Assembly: GCA_023441845.1 (NCBI GenBank)
Contig: JAEZNF010000606.1
Span: 1-6,336, forward strand
DNA: 6,336 nt
Reading direction: 5' to 3'
Source: Bacillota bacterium
Lineage (GTDB): Bacteria; Bacillota; Clostridia; Acetivibrionales; DSM-2933
A program made the position numbers and the translations under genes. Below are positions 1-6,324 of this stretch, piece after piece. The first letter of the stretch is position 1; every line of letters begins with the position of its first letter. A model generated the notes under the pieces. That model did no database searches and had not been told where the DNA came from. It worked only from the letters and a program-made list of their open reading frames with translations.

Positions 1-1146
1 GTATACTTCTATGGCGGAAAAATCCCCTATATGCTGTTTTACACCGTGCTTATTCTTCCCATAGTATCAATCCTCTATACTTATTACATCGTTTTGAGAT
101 TTAAGTATTGCCAGGAGATTGATAAAAACTTCATAATGAAGGGAGATAAGGTAAAATTTCTATTTAGTGTGCATAATGAAGACTTTTTACTCTACCCCTA
201 CATGAAGATTAAATTTTGCGGAGAAAACACAATATTTGCAAACCAGTTCCAGACCAAGAATCTTTCTCTTCTTCCCTTTAAAGAGAAAAAGTATTCCTTC
301 GAGCTGGAATGCAGGTATAGAGGCTATTATGAGATTGGAATCAAGTCGGTACAGTTGGAGGACTTTCTTGGTATCTTCAGAGTAAACTACAAAAACTTTG
401 AAACCAAGTATATAACAGTATATCCAAAAATTATTTACCTTGACAGGTTTCATTTGCAAACCAACTTTATATCCGAAACACAATCGGTTTTAAATAACAG
501 GTTTGAAGATATGTCTGCCATTTCGGACATCAGAAAATATATATATGGGGATAGCCTTAAAAAGATTCACTGGAAGCTCACTGCCAAGACAAATGATCTT
601 ATGGTAAAGAACTTTCAAAGCACTACCGAGACAAGTGCAATCATAATTCTGGACCTTAAAAAGAACAGTTTTTCCAGTGAAATAAATACCATAATTGAAG
701 ACAAACTGCTTGAAGCAACAGTTGCAGTAACATACTACTGTCTTTCAAACTGGGTACCCATTAAATTTGTATACTACGACGATGCCATAGTTGATATCCC
801 GGCTAAGACCCCGCTGGACTTCGACGGTATTTACAAGATTCTTTCAAAAATCAATTTCATAGAAAAGATCGGAGTTGAGGCAATTCTGGATGTATATTTG
901 AAAGAAAGCATCACAAAATCCAACGTAATAGTTTTTACATCAAATTTGAACTATGAGCTTTATAACCAGATATATAACACAAAATTTTCAAATTATGAGG
1001 TCAGTCTTATATATGTCTCCCCTGTCGAACTGACCGGAGTAAGAAACATTGAAGCAGAGGAAATTCTGGCTAATCTCCCCGAAGCCGGGGTGGATGTTTA
1101 CAATATCAATATTTCAGACGATGTTAAATTTATTCTGGAGCGATAA
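1..1146 (+). CDS. DUF58 domain membrane protein, 5' end cut by window edge
   Basis: The product is a DUF58 family protein, a membrane-anchored family often paired with MoxR ATPases and transglutaminases; its biochemical role is not firmly known. Counting from the ATG at 31, a hydrophobic helix spans residues 1-22, followed by a beta-rich region with RGYYEIG and a D-FLGIF motif (97-116). The DUF58 signature is at about 166-194: DIRKYIYGD, then KKIHWKLTAK and LMVKNF. A von Willebrand-like fold probably follows, but its metal site looks degenerate: DLKKN at 208-212 replaces DxSxS. The reading frame is open from base 1, and the ten residues before that ATG (VYFYGGKIPY) resemble the loop between the two N-terminal helices of relatives. 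The gene therefore almost certainly starts upstream and is partial here. The stop TAA is 3 bases before the next gene. The family call is firm; the function is inferred from context. Confidence 0.9.
   Translation, partial: VYFYGGKIPYMLFYTVLILPIVSILYTYYIVLRFKYCQEIDKNFIMKGDKVKFLFSVHNEDFLLYPYMKIKFCGENTIFANQFQTKNLSLLPFKEKKYSFELECRYRGYYEIGIKSVQLEDFLGIFRVNYKNFETKYITVYPKIIYLDRFHLQTNFISETQSVLNNRFEDMSAISDIRKYIYGDSLKKIHWKLTAKTNDLMVKNFQSTTETSAIIILDLKKNSFSSEINTIIEDKLLEATVAVTYYCLSNWVPIKFVYYDDAIVDIPAKTPLDFDGIYKILSKINFIEKIGVEAILDVYLKESITKSNVIVFTSNLNYELYNQIYNTKFSNYEVSLIYVSPVELTGVRNIEAEEILANLPEAGVDVYNINISDDVKFILER
1137..1140 (+). promoter_or_regulatory. Ribosome binding site of the transglutaminase gene, inside the DUF58 gene
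   Basis: GGAG lies nine bases before the ATG at 1150 and within the last codons of the DUF58 gene. It supports that start and shows that translation of the two genes is closely linked on one transcript. Confidence 0.75.
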
Positions 1147-1149
1147 ATT

Positions 1150-3876
1150 ATGAACCTTAAAAGAAACATTTTAAATTATGCGATGAACTTTATATTAGCA
1201 CTAGCCCTGTGTTTTAGCTTTGTTTATGCCCTGACAGAGTCTATGGGGCTGAAATACTCACCTTTTTATATATTACTGGCTATTTCATGCCTTTATATTC
1301 TATATACCTTGATTTCATACAACAAGCTGGTATTCAGAATTTCAGGGATAGTAATTTTAGCCGCTGCAGCCGGAACGATATTTCTATTGTTCTACCGTTT
1401 CCGTCCATATGCAGATGCTTTTATAGACTGGTTTTACCGAGCTATAATACTTCAGGAGGTTATTAAGGACCCCACGTTTAGCTTTATTCTAACTATACTG
1501 ATATGTATATTATTATCGCCCTTTACATTTTTCTTTACCGTTAAAAAATTCAGGTTCATACCTATACTGATATTCGGAAGTCTATTGTTTACCACTCAGT
1601 GGATGCTTGACTTCCTTGTAAGCTATATGTCCTTTTACTTATTTGTGCTTGTAATACTTGTTTATTATTTCAATCACATATATACAAAGAATTCCTCAAA
1701 GGAAGTAAATGAATATGCGCAGCCCGCTCTTTTTACAGTCTACGCCGTACCGGTATGCGCTATCATACTCATTATTTCATTTTTAATTCCGGCAAGTTCC
1801 AAACCCATCGAATGGAAGTGGCTTGACACGAAGATATCCAAATTATACAACTATATTGCAAATGGAGGCTCAACGTACAAGTTTGACTACTTTTCGGTTG
1901 CATCTTCAGGCTTTGGTGACGGTGACGGCAATTTGGGCGGCAAAGTAAAAAAAGATAAAACTTATGTATTAAAGGTTGACTCCCCTCGCCCCCTTTATCT
2001 TAAGGCTTCCGTAAAAGACAAATATACCGGCTCTAAATGGGAGGAATCAGAAGATAGTGACACAACTTCCTACAGCGCATTCCAAAATATCAGCAGTTTT
2101 GACTACGATAATATACTTAAGACTCTTAACGACTCCTATAGTTTTGACGTTTCTAATGTCAGCAGCGCAATCAAATTGAACAGAAGCTTTGCAGATTATG
2201 TGGAAATGCTTGCCGGAATGAGTATTCTTTCCAATGACGAGGATTTTCTCAATAAATATTTTTTCACCGATAACGTAAAGGTAACCTATCAAAACATATT
2301 AACCAGATCACTGTTCTTTTCCAACAACTTTTTTAACGTCAATATAAACAATGTTGACGTTAAGAGCAAGCAGAACGGAGTTATTCTGTCCGAAAAAAGG
2401 CTTTCCAAGAAGTTCAATTATTCATATACGGCCTATACGCTTAAATCCGGTGATGAAAAGCTGATAAAACTATTGAAGGAAAGCCATAGGGGCTTATATG
2501 AAGATTATTATAATGATATAAGTAATTTGTCAAAAGAGCTTTATGATGCGGCTGTAAGGGTCAGCAACAGCCCGGAGCCCGCCTACGAGTTATTTGATAA
2601 TTACGGCTACAAAGCTCTTATTTTTAGCATAACTTCGGGAGAGAACCTTAACAATACTATCAAACAAGCACTCAGCCAGTATGGTGTTTCCCCGGAAAAT
2701 AACAATATTATGCAATACAATATTGATAATCCTCACAATAATACAGTCTTTATCGCTCCGCTTAATGAAGAAACAGCCAATTATCCAAGCTTTAAAATTA
2801 AGGGCAAGGAATTTTCCGAACTTCAGTTCCTTATAGTGGTCCACGGCCTGTTAATCAGAAATTCCGAAGAGGCATACCAAAAGTATCTTCAGCTTCCCAA
2901 TACATTGCCCGAGCGGGTTAAGGGCCTTGCCCTGTCAATTACATCTTCATATAACAACCAGTATGACAAGGTAAAAGCAGTTGAAAAGTACCTTTCATCC
3001 AACTACCCGTACACGCTGTCGCCTAAATCAACTCCAAAAGGACGCGACTTCGTCGATTATTTCCTGTTCGATATTAAAGAGGGCTACTGTACTTATTATG
3101 CCAGTTCCATGGCTGTACTTCTCCGCTGTGCCGGAATTCCGGCAAGGTATGTTGAGGGTTATGCCCTTTCCAGCCGGCCCAAAAGCGGAACAAATTATAC
3201 TGTAACAAATGATAAAGCACATGCATGGGTCGAGGTATACTTTGAGGGTGTGGGCTGGATACCTTTTGAGCCTACCTCTTCATTCGGAAATTCATTTTAT
3301 GGTAACAGAACCTCCGCAAGCGGCAAATCCCCATATTCTAAATTTGGTGACGGACGGGACCCAAATAGAACCAGACCAAGTATTCCCGAATTAAATGGCG
3401 ACGGTACCAATCAAAACCAGTACCAGACTTATGCAAAGGCAAAAAACATTCCTGTGTGGCGTATAATAATAATTACAATATGTGTTATTGTGCTTATCAC
3501 CGCTGTTATTATTCTTATAAACTCAATAAAAGGGTTTATACGGTCACGAAAGCCGGCAAAATTGTCTCCAAAGGAGAGCATTATCGGTTACTACAAGTAC
3601 TACCTCGCCCTGCTTTCATCCGCAGGCCTTGAAATACTTCCTGGTGAGACACCTATTGTTTACTCCGAACGTATTGACAAGTATCTGACATCAAAGCCTA
3701 CCAGTTTTGAATCGTTAACAAAAGTGTTTATGCTTGCCAGATATAGCCCCGATCCTTTGAGTGAAAAGGAAAAGGAATTAGTAAAGTCATATATGCCTGA
3801 AATAACCGAAAAAATAAGGTACAGGCTGGGTAAGTTGAAATACTTTATATATAAATATATTATGGGTAAAATTTAA
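1150..3876 (+). CDS. TgpA-like membrane transglutaminase (cysteine catalytic domain) with DUF4129-like C-terminus
   Basis: This 908-residue polytopic protein has an extracytoplasmic transglutaminase-like core. About six or seven hydrophobic helices fill residues 11-215 (roughly 11-30, 36-56, 63-81, 110-130, 137-175 and 195-215). A Gly/Asp-rich linker (253-264) and a segment with PLYLKASVKDKYTGSKW (281-297), typical of the family, follow. Residues about 300-600 match nothing I recognise. The catalytic core spans about 600-710: C647 in EGYCTYYASSMAVLLRCAGI, H691 in HAWVEVYF, and E707 in GWIPFEPT, where Asp is the usual third residue. One helix at 769-791 is followed by a DUF4129-like tail (811-880, with PGETP and MLARYS). 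Known relatives are cysteine hydrolases or transglutaminases of surface proteins; the substrate here is unknown. The gene is co-transcribed with the DUF58 gene, 3 bases apart. The family call is firm; the exact reaction is not. Confidence 0.9.
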   Translation: MNLKRNILNYAMNFILALALCFSFVYALTESMGLKYSPFYILLAISCLYILYTLISYNKLVFRISGIVILAAAAGTIFLLFYRFRPYADAFIDWFYRAIILQEVIKDPTFSFILTILICILLSPFTFFFTVKKFRFIPILIFGSLLFTTQWMLDFLVSYMSFYLFVLVILVYYFNHIYTKNSSKEVNEYAQPALFTVYAVPVCAIILIISFLIPASSKPIEWKWLDTKISKLYNYIANGGSTYKFDYFSVASSGFGDGDGNLGGKVKKDKTYVLKVDSPRPLYLKASVKDKYTGSKWEESEDSDTTSYSAFQNISSFDYDNILKTLNDSYSFDVSNVSSAIKLNRSFADYVEMLAGMSILSNDEDFLNKYFFTDNVKVTYQNILTRSLFFSNNFFNVNINNVDVKSKQNGVILSEKRLSKKFNYSYTAYTLKSGDEKLIKLLKESHRGLYEDYYNDISNLSKELYDAAVRVSNSPEPAYELFDNYGYKALIFSITSGENLNNTIKQALSQYGVSPENNNIMQYNIDNPHNNTVFIAPLNEETANYPSFKIKGKEFSELQFLIVVHGLLIRNSEEAYQKYLQLPNTLPERVKGLALSITSSYNNQYDKVKAVEKYLSSNYPYTLSPKSTPKGRDFVDYFLFDIKEGYCTYYASSMAVLLRCAGIPARYVEGYALSSRPKSGTNYTVTNDKAHAWVEVYFEGVGWIPFEPTSSFGNSFYGNRTSASGKSPYSKFGDGRDPNRTRPSIPELNGDGTNQNQYQTYAKAKNIPVWRIIIITICVIVLITAVIILINSIKGFIRSRKPAKLSPKESIIGYYKYYLALLSSAGLEILPGETPIVYSERIDKYLTSKPTSFESLTKVFMLARYSPDPLSEKEKELVKSYMPEITEKIRYRLGKLKYFIYKYIMGKI

Positions 3877-3919
3877 ATGATGTGATTAAAGATAAACAAC
3901 ATCAAACCTTAATATAATC

Positions 3920-3962
3920 AATTAGCTCAAATAGCGATGCCTTAACGCTTTTTGAGCTAATT
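3920..3962 (+). terminator. Strong hairpin after the DUF58-transglutaminase operon, possible terminator
   Basis: A perfect 12-bp inverted repeat, AATTAGCTCAAA (3920-3931) with TTTGAGCTAATT (3951-3962), continues inward past one T-T mismatch as AGCG (3933-3936) with CGCT (3946-3949). The loop is nine bases. It begins 44 bases after the stop of the transglutaminase gene and lies upstream of a separate promoter, which fits transcription termination. No T-run follows the outer stem; the only one (3949-3953) is inside the 3' arm, behind the weak inner stem. It could instead be an mRNA 3' end stabiliser or a protein-binding palindrome. Confidence 0.45.
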
Positions 3963-4018
3963 AATAAATTCAATTATAAAGCTGTTTATCTATAAATAAT
4001 AATTTCTTGAAAGCACCT

Positions 4019-4047
4019 TTGACAAAGGATTTATGATTATATAAAAT
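4019..4047 (+). promoter_or_regulatory. Sigma-A type promoter for the tyrosine recombinase gene
   Basis: A perfect -35 hexamer TTGACA (4019-4024) is followed by a 17-base spacer and TAAAAT (4042-4047), five of six matches to the -10 consensus. Transcription would begin near 4053-4055, giving a leader of about 35 bases before the ATG at 4089. The -35 box is the centre of a short palindrome, CCTTTG-A-CAAAGG (4016-4028), which could be a regulator site or chance. A weaker alternative is TTGAAA (4007-4012) with TATGAT (4032-4037), but its spacer of 19 is poor. Confidence 0.7.
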
Positions 4048-4088
4048 TAAAATGATGCACTATACTTTTTTTAAAAGGTGACTTTAAT

Positions 4089-5063
4089 ATGATTGAAATT
4101 CCTCCGGTAATTGGAGATTTTATTAGTTACATGGAAACCATAAAAGGCAAATCCAAAAACACAGTAAAGGAATACCTTTACGATTTAAGGCTTTTTTTCC
4201 GATTTATAAAACTTAATAAAAACTTGGTTAAAAAAGACATCGAATTTGATGAAATTGACATTTCGGATATTACAATTGAGCATATAAAAGCTGTCACTTT
4301 GAGCGATTTGTACTCCTTTATGTCCTTTATGAGCCGTGAACGGGATAATGGCGCAAGTTCGCGTGCCAGGAAAGTAGCCAGCCTTAAATCCTTTTTCAAT
4401 TACCTTACCAACAAGGCAAAGCTTATAGACTATAATCCTGCAAGTGAACTGGAGTCTCCTAAAATAGTAAAGAGACTGCCGAAGTATCTGAACATTGATG
4501 AAAGCAAAAAGCTTTTAAGCTCAGTTGAAGGTGCAAACAGCGAAAGGGACTATGCTATAATCACTCTATTTTTAAACTGCGGCATGAGGCTTTCAGAGCT
4601 TGTAAACATCAATATAAACAAAATAAAAGACGACACATTGACTGTTATCGGTAAAGGAGACAAGGAAAGGACAGTTTATCTCAACAATGCATGCAAAGCG
4701 GCAATTGAAGCCTACATGAAGGTACGTTCGGTTGATGGGGTCAAGGACAAGAACGCCCTGTTTTTGAGCGAAAGAAAACAGCGGATCAGTAACAAAACGG
4801 TACAGCATATTGTAAAAAAATACATAATTTCTTCAGGTCTGGACCCCGAAAGGTATTCTACACATAAGCTCCGGCATACCGCCGCAACACTTATGTACAA
4901 GCACGGGAATGTTGATATACGTTCCCTGCAAGAAATATTAGGACACGAAAGCATAGCGACAACTGAAATATATACGCATGTAGACAACCAGCAGCTTAAA
5001 ACGGCAGTTGACAAGAATCCTCTGGCAAATATAACAGCAAAGGAATCCGAAAAGAAACAGTGA
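4089..5063 (+). CDS. xerC: Tyrosine recombinase, XerC/XerD type
   Basis: This 324-residue site-specific recombinase cuts and rejoins DNA through a covalent phosphotyrosine link. The N-terminal core-binding (SAM-like) domain covers about 5-110, with the usual KGKSKNTVKEYLYDLR start. The catalytic domain covers about 130-310 and has every active-site residue: R167 (GMRLSE), K189 (GKGDKER), H259 and R262 (STHKLRHTAAT), H286 (LGHES) and Y295 (TTEIYTHV). It is slightly longer than the usual ~300 residues, because of an acidic stretch at about 43-65 in the first domain that I recall from clostridial members. The start has AGGTG at 4076-4080, eight bases upstream, and the gene has its own promoter. 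Family members of this type usually resolve chromosome dimers at dif with a partner recombinase. No att sites, excisionase or phage genes are visible nearby. The recombinase call is firm; XerC rather than XerD is less certain. Confidence 0.9.
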   Translation: MIEIPPVIGDFISYMETIKGKSKNTVKEYLYDLRLFFRFIKLNKNLVKKDIEFDEIDISDITIEHIKAVTLSDLYSFMSFMSRERDNGASSRARKVASLKSFFNYLTNKAKLIDYNPASELESPKIVKRLPKYLNIDESKKLLSSVEGANSERDYAIITLFLNCGMRLSELVNININKIKDDTLTVIGKGDKERTVYLNNACKAAIEAYMKVRSVDGVKDKNALFLSERKQRISNKTVQHIVKKYIISSGLDPERYSTHKLRHTAATLMYKHGNVDIRSLQEILGHESIATTEIYTHVDNQQLKTAVDKNPLANITAKESEKKQ

Positions 5064-5106
5064 TATTCCTGAATTTACAGCATTTTTAATTAAATATCAC
5101 GATATT
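5060..5106 (+). repeat. Nested inverted repeats at the recombinase stop codon
   Basis: GTGATATT (5060-5067, containing the TGA stop) is the exact reverse complement of AATATCAC (5093-5100), with a 25-base loop. The right arm also forms the palindrome AATATC-AC-GATATT (5093-5106), so two alternative pairings share one arm. No T-run follows, so this is not a standard terminator. The palindrome lies in the spacer of a weak candidate promoter for the LCP gene and could be an operator; chance in AT-rich DNA is also possible. Confidence 0.35.
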
Positions 5107-5111
5107 ATACT
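5083..5111 (+). promoter_or_regulatory. Weak candidate promoter for the LCP gene
   Basis: TATACT (5106-5111) matches five of six -10 positions. Seventeen bases upstream, TTTTTA (5083-5088) matches only three of six -35 positions. Transcription from here would give a leader of about 80 bases before the ATG at 5199. No better pair was found in 5064-5198. The LCP gene may also be read through from the recombinase promoter, since no clear terminator separates them. Confidence 0.3.
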
Positions 5112-5198
5112 AAAAAACGTTAATTATGAGCATAAATAAAATACCGGAATTACATAACAAAAACACTTTGTGTTAATTTCCATACAGGGGTTATTATA

Positions 5199-6275
5199 AT
5201 GAATATTAGAAAATTTTATTTAATTATAACATCAATTTTGACTTCTTTTCTATTTGTATCAGGAGTGTACCTGCTCTATCAGATAGGTACTACATCTGTT
5301 GTCAAAAGTGATGCCGGCAATAAGAATCCCTCGGGCTTTGTTGACCATATAATACAGCCTTTCGTTGTGGATAAAGGCCCGGTCAACATTCTACTTCTGG
5401 GTGGAGACAAGGTTGCCGGCAATACCGATTCAATGATGGTCATCAATTTCAACCCCGATACGGCAAAAATAAACATATTGTCCATTCCAAGAGACACCAG
5501 GGTTAAGATAAAAGGCCTGGGATATGCAAAGGTAAATGCTGCCTATCCGAAAGGCGGCCAGGATCTGGCAATTGAAACTGTCACAAACTTTTTGGGCACG
5601 TGCATCCAGTACTACGTGTATGTAGATACGGCTGCATTCAGAAAAATTGTGGATATATTGGACGGCGTTGATTATTATGTGCCTGTTGACATGAATTACG
5701 ACGACCCTTACCAGAATCTCCATATTCATTTAAAAAAGGGTCAGCAGCACCTTAACGGCAAAAAAGCAGAGCAGTTTATGAGATTCAGACATCCTAACAA
5801 TTACACAAAAGAAATACGTAAATATTATGACGGAAGTGATCTTAAACGGATTGAAGCCCAGCAAAGCTTCATAAAAGAATTAATCCGCCAGAAGACAAGC
5901 CTGAAATATATGACAAAAATAAATGATATAATAGACGAGGTCTTCAAAAACATCGAGACCAACATCACGCTTTCGGACGCTTTAAAATTATCTACAAACA
6001 TAAATAAGATAGATGTTAACCAGGTTGAAATGCTCAAAGTGCCCTGCAAGTCCGAACCTGTAATTAACGGTGTCTGGTACTATCTCCCCGATAGGGAAAA
6101 GACGAAGGAAATAGTAGAACAGTATATCAAGTCCGATTTAGGAACCGCACCAAGCGATTATAATACTTCCGATGATGATGACATAGAAGCAGGGAAATCT
6201 GCTAAAAGTTATACAAAAAACAATCCTTCAAACAAGGAAGCTGTAATTAAAGGGTCCAGTACTCCAAGGCCATAA
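5199..6275 (+). CDS. LytR-CpsA-Psr (LCP) family protein, probable glycopolymer ligase
   Basis: This 358-residue cell-envelope protein belongs to a family that transfers polyprenyl-phosphate-linked glycopolymers, such as teichoic acid-like or capsular chains, onto peptidoglycan outside the membrane. Residues 7-27 form one membrane anchor after a short cytoplasmic MNIRKF. The LCP domain covers about 60-235: NILLLGGD (63-70), NTDSMMV with D77, SIPRDTRV with R98, D99 and R101, KVNAAYPKGG (111-120), VDILDGVDYYVPVDM (151-165), and MRFR with R195 and R197. SDLKRIEAQQ (213-222) supplies the later conserved Arg and Gln-Gln. The C-terminal tail (about 315-358) is low in complexity, with DDDD at 325-328 and many Ser, Lys and Asn. 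AGGGG at 5186-5190 sits eight bases before the ATG. Only two cysteines occur, C135 and C283, both outside the membrane. The family call is firm; the polymer is unknown. Confidence 0.93.
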   Translation: MNIRKFYLIITSILTSFLFVSGVYLLYQIGTTSVVKSDAGNKNPSGFVDHIIQPFVVDKGPVNILLLGGDKVAGNTDSMMVINFNPDTAKINILSIPRDTRVKIKGLGYAKVNAAYPKGGQDLAIETVTNFLGTCIQYYVYVDTAAFRKIVDILDGVDYYVPVDMNYDDPYQNLHIHLKKGQQHLNGKKAEQFMRFRHPNNYTKEIRKYYDGSDLKRIEAQQSFIKELIRQKTSLKYMTKINDIIDEVFKNIETNITLSDALKLSTNINKIDVNQVEMLKVPCKSEPVINGVWYYLPDREKTKEIVEQYIKSDLGTAPSDYNTSDDDDIEAGKSAKSYTKNNPSNKEAVIKGSSTPRP

Positions 6276-6324
6276 CACCCTTATCGCAGCTAAGCCTAAA
6301 AAGCTTTGAAGTCGGGAAATGGCC
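6268..6324 (+). other. Potential hairpin joining the LCP gene end and the downstream non-coding tail
   Basis: GGCCAT (6268-6273, at the LCP stop codon) can pair with ATGGCC (6319-6324), and CCC (6278-6280) with GGG (6314-6316). Inside is a small AAGC (6292-6295) / GCTT (6303-6306) stem with a seven-base loop. GGCCATAA also occurs as a direct repeat at 6268-6275 and 6321-6328. The window ends 12 bases after the outer stem, so a T-run or a following gene cannot be seen. It may be a terminator or part of a larger RNA structure. Confidence 0.3.

Noticed and set aside
31..33. ATG at 31 as the true start of the DUF58 gene
   Set aside because: The frame is open to the window edge and the upstream codons look like family sequence, so the gene is treated as partial.
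2981..3394. Overlapping forward frames inside the transglutaminase core
   Set aside because: They are alternative frames of codons for conserved catalytic motifs and lack their own ribosome sites.
4014..4080. CACCTTT (4014-4020) pairing with AAAGGTG (4074-4080) to hide the recombinase ribosome site
   Set aside because: The first arm lies at the -35 box, upstream of the predicted transcript start, so it would not be in the mRNA from that promoter.
4712..5014. Reverse-strand open frame of about 100 codons opposite the recombinase catalytic domain
   Set aside because: The forward frame encodes a complete conserved enzyme; the reverse frame has no recognisable features and no supporting signals.
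4089..5063. The recombinase as evidence of a prophage, integron or transposon
   Set aside because: No attachment repeats, transposase, excisionase, cassette array or composition break is visible, and the sequence resembles chromosomal Xer enzymes.
5069..5087. CTG/CAG stem followed by five T as a terminator for the recombinase gene
   Set aside because: A three-pair stem is too weak to support termination.
5150..5157. TTACATAA, reverse strand TTATGTAA, like one arm of a Firmicute dif site
   Set aside because: Only part of one arm matches; no second arm is found at the required spacing.
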